NCBI GenBank assembly: GCA_036006525.1
Contig: DASYPP010000024.1
Coordinates: 66,687-130,686 of the forward strand
Length of the DNA: 64,000 bases
Direction of reading: 5' to 3'
Origin: DASYPP01 sp036006525
Lineage (GTDB): Bacteria; Gemmatimonadota; Gemmatimonadetes; Gemmatimonadales; GWC2-71-9
Position numbers and translations under genes: made by a program. Position 1 is the first letter of the stretch, and each line of letters begins with the position of its first letter. The notes beneath the pieces are model-generated. The model made no database searches. It worked only from the letters and a program-made list of their open reading frames with translations, and was not told the origin of the DNA. Below are positions 42,965 to 50,877 of this stretch, piece by piece.

Positions 42965-43861
42965 ATGCAGCAGCAGGATTGGGCCGGTGTCTTCCCGGCG
43001 ATCACGACTCCATTCCTCCCGGACCTTTCGGTGGATCATCGCTTCCTGGGCGAGCACGCCCAGTGGATGATCGGCCAAGGCTGCCGGGGAATCGTGGCCC
43101 TGGGATCGCTGGGCGAGGCTGCGACGCTTCAGTTCGAGGAAAAGGTTCAAATCCTGGAGACCCTGCGGCGGGCCATCGGCAAGGGTGTTCCCCTGATAGC
43201 CGGGATCGCCGGACTCAGCACCGCCGAGTGCGTGGCGCTCGCCAAACGGTCCCAGGCGGCGGGCTGCGACGGGCTGATGGCGCTGCCACCCTACGTGTAT
43301 CGCGGGGACTGGCGGGAGACCGAAGCGCATTACAGCGCGGTGATCTCGGCGACCCCGCTCTCCTGCATGCTTTACAACAACCCGATCGCCTACGGCACCG
43401 ACGTCAGCGCGGACCAGATGGCGATCCTGGCCCGGTTCCCCAACCTGCACGCCGTGAAAGAGTCGAGTGGAGACGTCCGCCGGGTCACCGCGATCGGGGA
43501 GCGCCTGGGGGACCGCCTGGCAATCTTCTCCGGCATGGACGATATGATCCTGGAGAGCGTTCCGCTGGGAGCCCGGGGCTGGATCGCCGGGCTGGTGAAC
43601 GCGCTTCCGCTCGAATCGGTCCAGGTCTTCGAGTGGGCGCGCGACGGGAAGTGGGCCGAGGCCCGCCGGCTATACGAGTGGTTTCTCCCATTGCTCCGGC
43701 TGGACACCGTCCCCAAGTTTGTGCAGTTGATCAAGCTGGTGCAGCAGGGAGTCGGCAGGGGAAACGCCCGGGTCCGCCCTCCGCGCCTGGAACTGGACGG
43801 TGCGGAACTCAAGCAGACCCAGGACCTCGTCAGGGAGCGCCTGGCCTCCAAGCCTCGCTAA
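42965..43861 (+). CDS. DapA-family deaminase (1-pyrroline-4-hydroxy-2-carboxylate deaminase)
   Basis: 298 residues, a TIM barrel of the dihydrodipicolinate synthase family. ALGSLGEAATL at about 44-54 is the GTTGE-type loop, the Tyr is in CMLYNNPIAYG and the Schiff-base Lys in LHAVKESSGDVRR (about 164). In this operon it should convert 1-pyrroline-4-hydroxy-2-carboxylate to alpha-ketoglutarate semialdehyde and ammonia, closing the pathway to the first gene. Two bases separate it from the chemoreceptor gene. Confidence 0.9.
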   Translation: MQQQDWAGVFPAITTPFLPDLSVDHRFLGEHAQWMIGQGCRGIVALGSLGEAATLQFEEKVQILETLRRAIGKGVPLIAGIAGLSTAECVALAKRSQAAGCDGLMALPPYVYRGDWRETEAHYSAVISATPLSCMLYNNPIAYGTDVSADQMAILARFPNLHAVKESSGDVRRVTAIGERLGDRLAIFSGMDDMILESVPLGARGWIAGLVNALPLESVQVFEWARDGKWAEARRLYEWFLPLLRLDTVPKFVQLIKLVQQGVGRGNARVRPPRLELDGAELKQTQDLVRERLASKPR

Positions 43862-43863
43862 CC

Positions 43864-45981
43864 ATGGACATTGGCGCCACCAAACCAACCGAGATCGAAA
43901 GCCGCAATATCGGCTTGACGTTCGCGCTGCTCGGCTTCGTAGCCGTGGGCGCGGGCCTCGCGGTGGGCGAAGTCGTCCGGCCGTTTCCATGGCCGCTGGC
44001 CTTCGGGCTGTTTGTGGTCACGGCGATTACCCGCCGTTTCGGCGTCGCCCTGCCGGGCAAGTGGTTCGTCAGTTTCGTGCCGGCGGCCGCCGCCTCGGCA
44101 GCGGTCGCCCTGGGCTGGGGCGCGGGTGGCGTGGTAGGATGCCTGGCCTTCATCGCCGGCGACCGGGTTTTCCGCCGGGTCCCCCTGGTGGCCACCCTCG
44201 AATCGGCGGGACATCTCGCCGCCGGTGTAGCGGTTGGTGGGGGGTTGTACCGGATCCTGGGTGGATACCTTGGCGCGGGCGCGTTCCAGGGGGATAGCCT
44301 CATCCTGCTGGTACCGCTTTACCTCCTGGTTTCCATCACTTCCAACGCCGTCGTCTTCGTGCAGATGCGCGCGGCCGGCACCATCGGCCGGGTGAACCCG
44401 GGACTCACCCTGCGCTGGGAAACCGTCGCCGCGGGCTTTGGCCTGGCCCTCGGCGTGAGCGGCCTCAGGCTGGTGATGCCGGGAATCTCGCCCGGTCTTC
44501 GCCTCGGCCTGGTGCTGATCTGGCTCTTCTTTGCCGGCTTGAGCTATTTCGTCCTGCGGCGCGGAGCCAGCGCGGAGGGCTTTCTCGCGGTGGAAACGCT
44601 GACCCGCGCCATCGGAGCGCGTACCGTCTTTGCCGACGCGTTCCAGGACGTCCGCGGCCTGACGGGTACCCTGGTGCCGTGGCATAACATGGGGCTTTCC
44701 CGGTTCGACGAGGCCAATGCCGAGTTCGTGATCATCGCGGAGACCTCACCCGATGTGCTGCCGGGATTCCGCTTCAAGGCCTCGCGCGCTCTCACGGCGG
44801 TCGCGCTGGAACGGCAGCGACCAGTGACCGACTGGGACCTGACCGCCGAGCGCCGGCTGGAACGGCACGACCGGGGAGCGGAGATCCTGGTCCCGCTGTA
44901 TGTCGGGGGACGGCTGGTCGGAATGTGGAGCGTGCGCCACTCGGTGAGCGGCTCCTATTGGCCGAGCGACGCGGAGTTGCTGGGCCGGCTCGCTACTCCC
45001 CTGGCTCTCGCGATCACCCTGGATAGCGTGGTGAGCCCGGTCCTGACCGCCTCCACGGATACGGCGGAGCAGGTAACGGCGATCAGCACCCTGGCGGGCA
45101 AGCTGCAGCAGGGATCCGAGCGGGCGATTGCCGACGCGCGGCGGAGTGCCTCCACCGTGCGCCGGGTGGCAGAAACCCTCGCTTCGGGTGCGGCGGCGGC
45201 CCACGTCAACCGGCAGGCGGCCGAAGCCAACGCGACGAGTGGGGCCGCCACCCGGGCGACGGGACAGGAGATGCTGGCCACCGCGCGGGACGTTCGAGCG
45301 ACCACGATGACCGCGGCCGACCGTTTGCGTCACGCTGCGACCGTGGCGATCGAAGGCGCCGAGCAGATCGCTCGACTCCAGGAAGTGCTCGACCTCGTCA
45401 ACCAGTTTCGCCTGGCGATTGAAGACGTGGCCTACGAAAGCGGCATGCTCGCGCTCAACGCGGCGATCGAGGCCTCACGGGCAGGAGAGGCTGGCCGTGG
45501 CTTCGCGGTGGTAGCCTCGGAAGTACGGGCACTGGCCGAGCGAAGCGTGCGCGAGGCGCAGGGGGCCGGCCGTAACGTGGCAGAGATCCAGGAGCGGCTG
45601 GGCCGGGCCGGCGAGATCATGGAACGGCTGCGAGCCGAAGTAGGAGAAGCGGCCGGACTGGGCAGCACGTTGTTCGAGCGGATCGACGCGATTCACCAGG
45701 CCGCGGAACAGGTAGCCGCTATCGGCGAGCAGATCGCGGCGAGCGGCAGGGAGACCGCGGAACGCTCCATTTCGCTCGCCACCGCGCTGGACGAAGGCCG
45801 CCGGCTCGCCGACCGCGCCGCCGAGGAGAGCGACGCGGTAGCGGCGGTGAGCGCCGAACAGGGTGCCGCGGTGCAGCAGCTCAACCAATCGGCGACTTCA
45901 CTCCGTGCCCTGGCGACGACGCTGGCCGCCAGCGTGGCCCGGGCGCGTGACACGGGAGCACAAAAGGGCAATGGCGGCTGA
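43864..45981 (+). CDS. Chemoreceptor-like protein with membrane domain, GAF domain and MCP signalling domain
   Basis: 705 residues. About eight transmembrane helices occupy 15-240 (MASE-like). A GAF domain follows at about 250-395 (LVPWHNMGLSRFDEANAEF, REILVPLYVGGRLVGMWSV-type end, GAEILVPLYVGGRL). The C-terminal coiled coil has the MCP tip YESGMLALNAAIEASRAGEA and GRGFAVVASEVRALAERS. The frame is open far upstream through the previous gene, but ATG 43864 is the sensible start. Operon position suggests it senses a metabolite or energy state tied to hydroxyproline use. Confidence 0.85.
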   Translation: MDIGATKPTEIESRNIGLTFALLGFVAVGAGLAVGEVVRPFPWPLAFGLFVVTAITRRFGVALPGKWFVSFVPAAAASAAVALGWGAGGVVGCLAFIAGDRVFRRVPLVATLESAGHLAAGVAVGGGLYRILGGYLGAGAFQGDSLILLVPLYLLVSITSNAVVFVQMRAAGTIGRVNPGLTLRWETVAAGFGLALGVSGLRLVMPGISPGLRLGLVLIWLFFAGLSYFVLRRGASAEGFLAVETLTRAIGARTVFADAFQDVRGLTGTLVPWHNMGLSRFDEANAEFVIIAETSPDVLPGFRFKASRALTAVALERQRPVTDWDLTAERRLERHDRGAEILVPLYVGGRLVGMWSVRHSVSGSYWPSDAELLGRLATPLALAITLDSVVSPVLTASTDTAEQVTAISTLAGKLQQGSERAIADARRSASTVRRVAETLASGAAAAHVNRQAAEANATSGAATRATGQEMLATARDVRATTMTAADRLRHAATVAIEGAEQIARLQEVLDLVNQFRLAIEDVAYESGMLALNAAIEASRAGEAGRGFAVVASEVRALAERSVREAQGAGRNVAEIQERLGRAGEIMERLRAEVGEAAGLGSTLFERIDAIHQAAEQVAAIGEQIAASGRETAERSISLATALDEGRRLADRAAEESDAVAAVSAEQGAAVQQLNQSATSLRALATTLAASVARARDTGAQKGNGG

Positions 45982-46468
45982 TCCCCCCGCCTTCCGCAGG
46001 TGGTATCCCCCGTTCCTCGTTGTCGCCGGCTTCATCCTCTGTCTCTACGGTTCCCGCCGCCTGGGGGCCAGCTACGCCGTGACCCGCTGGCCGGTGGTTC
46101 CCGCCCGGATCGTTCAATCAACGGTTGAGTCAGTTTCCACCGGCGGATTCCGGCCCCGGATTTCGTACGAGTTCTTCCTCGCGGGACGCCGCTACCTTGC
46201 AAGCGGAATCGAACGACCGGCCGGCGAGAGGAGCCGGCCGGATCGGACCATGCCGATGGAGCAGGCGGCCGCGGTCGTGGCGCGTTACCCGGTCGGCCAG
46301 GAATTGCTGGCCGGGTACGATCCCGGCAATCTCGGAAACGCCGTCCTGCATCCCCGCTTCGACTGGTGGACCATCGCGCCGGTCCTGCTGGGTGCCATGT
46401 GCAACGTTCTCGGTATTATGATTTGGCGGCACCGACTGAGGGTCACCGAAACCGTAGCGAGTCCATGA
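45971..46468 (+). CDS. DUF3592 membrane protein
   Basis: 165 residues. Helices at about 12-30 and 130-152 flank an extracytoplasmic beta-rich domain; WPVVPARIVQSTVES and RISYEFFLAGRRYLASGI plus YPVGQELLAGYDPGNLGNAVL are DUF3592 hallmarks. ATG 45971 overlaps the chemoreceptor end by eleven bases, so it is translationally coupled. Function unknown. Confidence 0.82.
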   Translation: MAADPPAFRRWYPPFLVVAGFILCLYGSRRLGASYAVTRWPVVPARIVQSTVESVSTGGFRPRISYEFFLAGRRYLASGIERPAGERSRPDRTMPMEQAAAVVARYPVGQELLAGYDPGNLGNAVLHPRFDWWTIAPVLLGAMCNVLGIMIWRHRLRVTETVASP

Positions 46469-47190
46469 CCAGCGGCGCCCCTTTCCATCCGGCTCATATC
46501 GCCTTGTTGGGTGACTACAACCCTGGCGTGATTGCCCACCAGGGTATCAATCGCTCACTGGAGTTGCTCCGGGTGAACGACCCCGCGATGTCCTGGCGCT
46601 GGTGCCACACCTCTACCCTGGCCGGCGAGCCGGCGCTGCAGCTGGCGGAGTTCAACGCGATCTGGGTGGTTCCCGCCAGCCCGTATGAGAACCCGGACGG
46701 AGTGTTCCGCGCGATTCGTTACGCCCGCGAGGCGCGGGTCCCTTTCCTCGGGACATGTGGTGGCTTTCAGCATGCCGTGATCGAGTACGCGAGGAATGTC
46801 CTGGGACTCGAAGCCGAGCATGCCGAGACCGCGCCCGATGCCCCGGTGCAGCTCATCACCCCGCTCAGCTGTTCGATGGTGGAGGAAATCGGCGTGGTGC
46901 GGCCGGTCCCCGGCACCCGCGTGGCCGCGCTGTACGGACCGCCGGAGGGAACCGAGGGCTATCACTGCAATTACGGGTTGAACCCGACATTCGTCGCCCG
47001 GCTCGAGGCCGCTGGATTGATCGTGGCGGCGAGGGATGACGCGGGTGAGGTGCGGGCGCTCGAGCTGGCGAGTCACCCTTTCTTTCTCCTCACCCTCTTT
47101 CAGCCGGAACGACGGGCATTGAAGGGCGAGGTCCATCCCCTGGTCCGCGAGTTTGTCCACGCGGCACTCGGCCGCGTCCCGGTCGCCTGA
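46465..47190 (+). CDS. CTP synthase C-terminal-like class I glutamine amidotransferase
   Basis: 241 residues. It corresponds to the GATase domain of CTP synthase alone: HIALLGDYNPGVIAHQGI, the nucleophile elbow FLGTCGGFQHAVIEYARNVL (Cys about 97) and a GYHCNYGLNP segment, with HPFFLLTLFQPE carrying the C-terminal His/Glu. No synthase domain is present or nearby. The family exists as stand-alone proteins of unknown acceptor substrate. Four-base overlap with DUF3592. Confidence 0.85.
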   Translation: MTSGAPFHPAHIALLGDYNPGVIAHQGINRSLELLRVNDPAMSWRWCHTSTLAGEPALQLAEFNAIWVVPASPYENPDGVFRAIRYAREARVPFLGTCGGFQHAVIEYARNVLGLEAEHAETAPDAPVQLITPLSCSMVEEIGVVRPVPGTRVAALYGPPEGTEGYHCNYGLNPTFVARLEAAGLIVAARDDAGEVRALELASHPFFLLTLFQPERRALKGEVHPLVREFVHAALGRVPVA

Positions 47191-47207
47191 TCTTTATCCG
47201 GAGGCCC

Positions 47208-47558
47208 ATGCCAGTCGTCCTGCGTACCACCATTCTCCTGATCCTTTCCAACATCTTCATGACGTTCGCCTGGTATGCCCACCTCCGGAACCTGCGGGAC
47301 CGGCCGTGGTACATCGCCGCGCTGGTGAGTTGGGGAATAGCGCTGTTTGAGTACCTGCTCCAGGTGCCGGCGAACCGGATCGGGTACTCGACGCTGACCC
47401 TGGGCCAGCTCAAGATGCTGCAGGAAGTCATCACCTTGTCGGTCTTCGTGCCCTTTGCCGTGCTCTACATGCGGCAACCGCTTCGGCTGGACTACCTTTG
47501 GGCAGGACTCTGTCTACTCGGGGCGGTGTATTTCATGTTCCGCAACCCCGTGGTTTAG
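47208..47558 (+). CDS. DUF486 (DMT-like) small membrane protein
   Basis: 116 residues, four transmembrane helices. The start VLRTTILLILSNIFMTFAWY and the motif NRIGY...LTLGQLKMLQEVITL are diagnostic of DUF486, which resembles half of a drug/metabolite transporter. It follows the amidotransferase by 17 bases. Substrate unknown. Confidence 0.9.
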   Translation: MPVVLRTTILLILSNIFMTFAWYAHLRNLRDRPWYIAALVSWGIALFEYLLQVPANRIGYSTLTLGQLKMLQEVITLSVFVPFAVLYMRQPLRLDYLWAGLCLLGAVYFMFRNPVV

Positions 47559-47584
47559 CTGGTCACACCTGGCAGGAGCGCTTC

Positions 47585-48118
47585 ATGTCCCATCCACAGT
47601 CCGAAGGCGATGCTCCGCTCGCCCCGGTGCTCGAGCACAACATCCGGACGTTTGTGGAGCGGCGGCAGCGGGAGAAGGAGAAGGCCAGCCCCCAGGAACG
47701 CCTCGCCGAGATTGTCGCCCGTTTCGTCGGCAGCATGGCCTTCATCTACCTGCATCTCGTCTTCTATGGGAGCTGGATTCTCATCAACGCGGAAGTGGTC
47801 CACGTGGTGCGGCCATGGGACAAATCCTTCGTACTCCTGGCCGTCCTGGCCGGGCTGGAGTCGATCTTCCTTTCGACGTTCGTCCTGATAACTCAGAACC
47901 GGATGTCGGCACTGGCGGAGCGCCATGCCGACCTGGACCTGCAGGTGAGCCTGCTGGCCGAGCACGAGATCACCCAGATGATCACCCTGATGAATCAGAT
48001 GGCGCAGAAGCTGGGCATTTCGGCGTCGGCCGACCTGGCGGAGCTGCAGAAAGTTGTTTCCCCGGAGCAGGTGCTCGATCGGATTGACGAGCACGAGGAG
48101 AGAATCAAGAAGGAATAA
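47585..48118 (+). CDS. DUF1003 membrane protein
   Basis: 177 residues. Two transmembrane helices at about 48-70 and 80-102 sit in the DUF1003 core (ARFVGSMAFIYLHLVFYGSW, FLSTFVLITQNRMS), followed by a charged helical tail of about 70 residues that may form a coiled coil. GGAG precedes the ATG. Last gene of the long plus-strand run that starts with the hydroxyproline operon. Confidence 0.88.
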   Translation: MSHPQSEGDAPLAPVLEHNIRTFVERRQREKEKASPQERLAEIVARFVGSMAFIYLHLVFYGSWILINAEVVHVVRPWDKSFVLLAVLAGLESIFLSTFVLITQNRMSALAERHADLDLQVSLLAEHEITQMITLMNQMAQKLGISASADLAELQKVVSPEQVLDRIDEHEERIKKE

Positions 48119-48127
48119 CCACTGAAG

Positions 48128-48157
48128 ATTGAGGATTGAGGATCCTCAATCCTCAAT
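48128..48157. repeat. Perfect 30-bp palindrome (attgagg family, copy 2)
   Basis: ATTGAGGATTGAGGA followed immediately by its exact complement TCCTCAATCCTCAAT, with no loop. It starts ten bases after the DUF1003 stop and overlaps the 3' end of msrB, supplying its TGA. Uses the same words as the hairpin at 16619-16648. Confidence 0.9.
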
Positions 48158-48713
48158 GATTGGACGACGCGCCCTTCTTGAACATGGCGGCAAACTGCCC
48201 GTAGCCGGCTGACTCCAGGCTATCGACCGGGATGAAGCGGAGGGCCGCCGAGTTGATGCAGTAGCGAAGCCCGGTCGGCGCCGGCCCGTCGTTGAACAGG
48301 TGGCCGAGGTGGGAATTGGCGTGAGAGGAACGCACCTCGGTTCGCACTTCAAAAAGGCTCCTGTCCACCTTTTGCTTGATGTTCGACGGGTCCAGCGGCC
48401 GGGTAAAGCTGGGCCAGCCGGTTCCCGATTCGTACTTGTCGAGCGAGCTGAACAGCGGCTCACCGGAAACCACGTCCACATAAATCCCCGCCGCATGATT
48501 GTCCCAGAACTCGTTCCGGAACGCCGTTTCGGTGTGATCTTCCTGGGTCACCGCGAACTGGAGCGGAGTCAGCCGCTGCTTCAGGACATTGGCGGCCGGC
48601 TTGTGGAAGGTCGCGGGCTGCCAGCCGGCAGCGTGGGACTGGGCCCCGGCGGGGGCGGCGCCGGCGGCCAGCAACAACGCCAGGGCTCCGAAGGTCGTAA
48701 GATGGCGATACAT
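48153..48713 (-). CDS. msrB: Exported peptide-methionine (R)-S-oxide reductase
   Basis: 186 residues with a signal peptide ending APAGAQ (about 25), so a periplasmic MsrB. Conserved blocks: TPLQFAVTQEDHTETAF, GTGWPSFTRPL, SSHANSHLGHLFNDGP and the catalytic Cys in LRYCINSAALRFIP. The zinc CxxC pairs of many MsrBs are absent. Repairs Met-R-sulfoxide in exported proteins. The stop codon comes from the adjacent palindrome. Follows msrA by eight bases. Confidence 0.93.
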   Translation of the reverse strand: MYRHLTTFGALALLLAAGAAPAGAQSHAAGWQPATFHKPAANVLKQRLTPLQFAVTQEDHTETAFRNEFWDNHAAGIYVDVVSGEPLFSSLDKYESGTGWPSFTRPLDPSNIKQKVDRSLFEVRTEVRSSHANSHLGHLFNDGPAPTGLRYCINSAALRFIPVDSLESAGYGQFAAMFKKGASSNH

Positions 48714-48721
48714 GTCGTGCC

Positions 48722-49366
48722 TCACTTGCTCTGATAGGCGTCGGAACCCCACACCTCGTGCAGCTTGCGGTCCCGTCCGCAGCCGATGCGATATGCGCTG
48801 TAGCGGTCGGCATGCCGGCGCGCGAAATCCTGGTGGTAGTCTTCCGCGGGATAGAACATCTGGGCCGGGAGGATCTCGGTGACCACCGGCCGGCTCAGCT
48901 TCTTCGACTGGTCAATCTTCACCTTGGAAGCCTGGGCCAGCCGGTGCTGGGTCTCGTCGTGATAGAAGACCGCCGTCCGGTACTGGGGACCGAAATCGCA
49001 GAACTGGCCGTCCGGCGTCGTGGGGTCGATATCGTGCCAGAAGGCGTCGAGCAGCTGCTCGTAACTCACCTTGGCGGGATCGTACACCACGAGGACGGCC
49101 TCGCGGTGGCCGGTAGCCCCGGAGCTGACCTGCTCGTAGCTCGGGTCCTTCACGGTGCCACCGGTAAACCCGGAGGTCGCCGAGACGACGCCGTCCATGT
49201 TGTCGAACAGTTTTTCGATCGACCAGAAGCACCCCCCGGCGAACGTGGCCTGGGCGGTGACCGGCGGAATGGCGGAGCGGCGGGCAGGGGTCTCATGCAC
49301 CAGGTGGACCGCCAGGGGACCTCCCACGGCGATGGCACCAACCACTGCGGCGATCTTGAGCAGCAT
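48722..49366 (-). CDS. msrA: Exported peptide-methionine (S)-S-oxide reductase
   Basis: 214 residues with an N-terminal membrane signal (about 3-22). The active-site block is ATFAGGCFWSIEKLF with Cys at about 46; GFTGGTVKDPSYEQVSSGATG and YHDETQHRLA are family blocks, and YPAEDYHQDF closes the fold. Periplasmic repair of Met-S-sulfoxide, paired with msrB downstream. Reductant delivery must come from elsewhere, as no DsbD-like partner is in the window. Confidence 0.94.
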   Translation of the reverse strand: MLLKIAAVVGAIAVGGPLAVHLVHETPARRSAIPPVTAQATFAGGCFWSIEKLFDNMDGVVSATSGFTGGTVKDPSYEQVSSGATGHREAVLVVYDPAKVSYEQLLDAFWHDIDPTTPDGQFCDFGPQYRTAVFYHDETQHRLAQASKVKIDQSKKLSRPVVTEILPAQMFYPAEDYHQDFARRHADRYSAYRIGCGRDRKLHEVWGSDAYQSK

Positions 49367-49525
49367 GGCAACTCCCGAAATGTGGCGGTTGAACGGTACC
49401 AGGCATCAATGATACGCTCGACCGGGGCGATTGGTTCCCTTAGGTTCCAGACCAGTCATGGAGACGTCTGATTGCCCGACGCTAACACCGCCCCCATGAA
49501 GGCCTTAACCGCCCAAGGAGACATC

Positions 49526-50248
49526 ATGCGATTGCTGGTCCTGGCAGCCCTCGGATTCGGCCTGCTGGCTCCGGAACTGCGAGCCCAGGAGGAGGCACCC
49601 AAGCCGGTCAAGTTCACGGCTGACCTTGGCTTCGTAAGTACCGCCGGAAACACCGAGGTGACCAACCTGAACGCCGGCGAGAAGGTGGAGTGGAACCTCG
49701 CCCCGATCACCCTGAAGGAAGGGTTTGCCATCGTCTACGGCGAGACCGACGGCAACACGACCACCAGCAGCCTCCGGGCCGACCTGCGAGCGGACTATGC
49801 TTTGTCGGCTCCGCTGGCGATCTTCGGCGCCTTTGCCTTCGATCGCAACCGGTTCGCCGGCATCGCCCGCCGGTTCGAGGAAAATGTCGGCTTGGCGTTC
49901 AAGCCGATCCGGGGCGACCGTGACAAGCTGGAGTTCGAGGCTGGCGTGAGCTTCAACCAGCAGCGGTCGATCCTGGAAGTCAGCGACAACTTCACGGCGG
50001 CACGGGCCGCCGGCATGTACCGTCACGGTTTCACCGAATCGGCCTATATCCAGCAGTCGGTCGAGGTGCTGCCCAATCTCGAGGTGAGCGAGGACTTGCG
50101 GATCAATACCGAGACGGCACTGGTGGCTCCGTTGTCGAAGCGGCTGGCGATCAAGCTTTCGTACACCATCCGCTACGACAAGTTGCCGGAACCCGGGTTC
50201 AAGAAGACCGACCGGGTCTTTGCTTCTGGTTTGCAGATCAACTTGTGA
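49526..50248 (+). CDS. DUF481 (YdiY-type) outer-membrane protein
   Basis: 240 residues from ATG 49526, which follows AAGGAG. Signal peptide ends ELRAQ. The strand pattern VKFTADLGFVSTAGNTEVTN, DLRADYALSAPLAIFGAFAFD and the end FASGLQINL fit DUF481, a small beta-barrel family often induced by acid or salt stress. Role unknown. Monocistronic. Confidence 0.85.
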   Translation: MRLLVLAALGFGLLAPELRAQEEAPKPVKFTADLGFVSTAGNTEVTNLNAGEKVEWNLAPITLKEGFAIVYGETDGNTTTSSLRADLRADYALSAPLAIFGAFAFDRNRFAGIARRFEENVGLAFKPIRGDRDKLEFEAGVSFNQQRSILEVSDNFTAARAAGMYRHGFTESAYIQQSVEVLPNLEVSEDLRINTETALVAPLSKRLAIKLSYTIRYDKLPEPGFKKTDRVFASGLQINL

Positions 50249-50255
50249 TAACAAC

Positions 50256-50320
50256 AGGACTAAGGACTAAGGACTTACCAACCCAGGTTCGTTAGTCCTT
50301 AGTCCCTAGTCCTTAGTCCT
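50256..50320. repeat. Word-built inverted repeat (ggactaa family, copy 3)
   Basis: The left arm AGGACTAAGGACTAAGGACT (50256-50275) and right arm AGTCCTTAGTCCCTAGTCCT plus TAGTCCT (50294-50320). It begins seven bases after the DUF481 stop and ends six bases before the DUF4112 start. Confidence 0.85.
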
Positions 50321-50326
50321 TTACCA

Positions 50327-50794
50327 ATGTCAAATACCGCTCCAGGTTCGTCTTTAGAGCGAATCAAGAAATTCGCGTGGCTGCTGGACAACAGCATCCC
50401 GGTTCCCGGCACCCGATGGCGAATCGGGCTGGATCCCCTGTTCGGATTGATTCCCGGGCTGGGCGACCTGATCGGCGCGGCGTTCTCGGGGTGGATTCTG
50501 CTCCAGGCCGAGCGGCTCGGCGCCAACCGCGCCACCCTGCTCCGGATGCTGTGGAACGTGGTGGTGGAGACGGTGGTCGGCGCCATTCCCCTGCTGGGTG
50601 ATGTGTTTGACGCCACCTGGAAGGCGAACGCGAAAAACGTGGTGCTGTTGGAGCGGCACCTGGCGACCCCGGGGCTGCAGCGCCGACAGGATCGCCGGTT
50701 CGTCCTGATCCTGGTGACCGGACTCCTCCTCGGCACGGCCGTTGTCGCGGTGCTGGGAGTCTTCCTGGTGCGGTGGGTGGCGCGGCTATGGTGA
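50327..50794 (+). CDS. DUF4112 membrane protein
   Basis: 155 residues. The conserved block LLDNSIPVPGTRWRIGLDPL (about 19-38) followed by GLIPGLGDLIGAAFSGWIL is DUF4112; helices lie at about 42-60, 82-100 and 128-150. Function unknown. It stands alone before the kinase gene. Confidence 0.85.
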   Translation: MSNTAPGSSLERIKKFAWLLDNSIPVPGTRWRIGLDPLFGLIPGLGDLIGAAFSGWILLQAERLGANRATLLRMLWNVVVETVVGAIPLLGDVFDATWKANAKNVVLLERHLATPGLQRRQDRRFVLILVTGLLLGTAVVAVLGVFLVRWVARLW

Positions 50795-50877
50795 GAACCG
50801 CCTGGGTCGACTTTGTGGGCCGAACCTTGCAGAACCTGCCAGCGACACTTGCCTCTAAGCCCTGACAGGGATATAAG

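Noticed and set aside
42961..43863. A 301-codon N-terminal extension of the chemoreceptor
   Set aside because: It overlaps the whole DapA-family gene in another frame and has no domain character; ATG 43864 begins the membrane domain cleanly.
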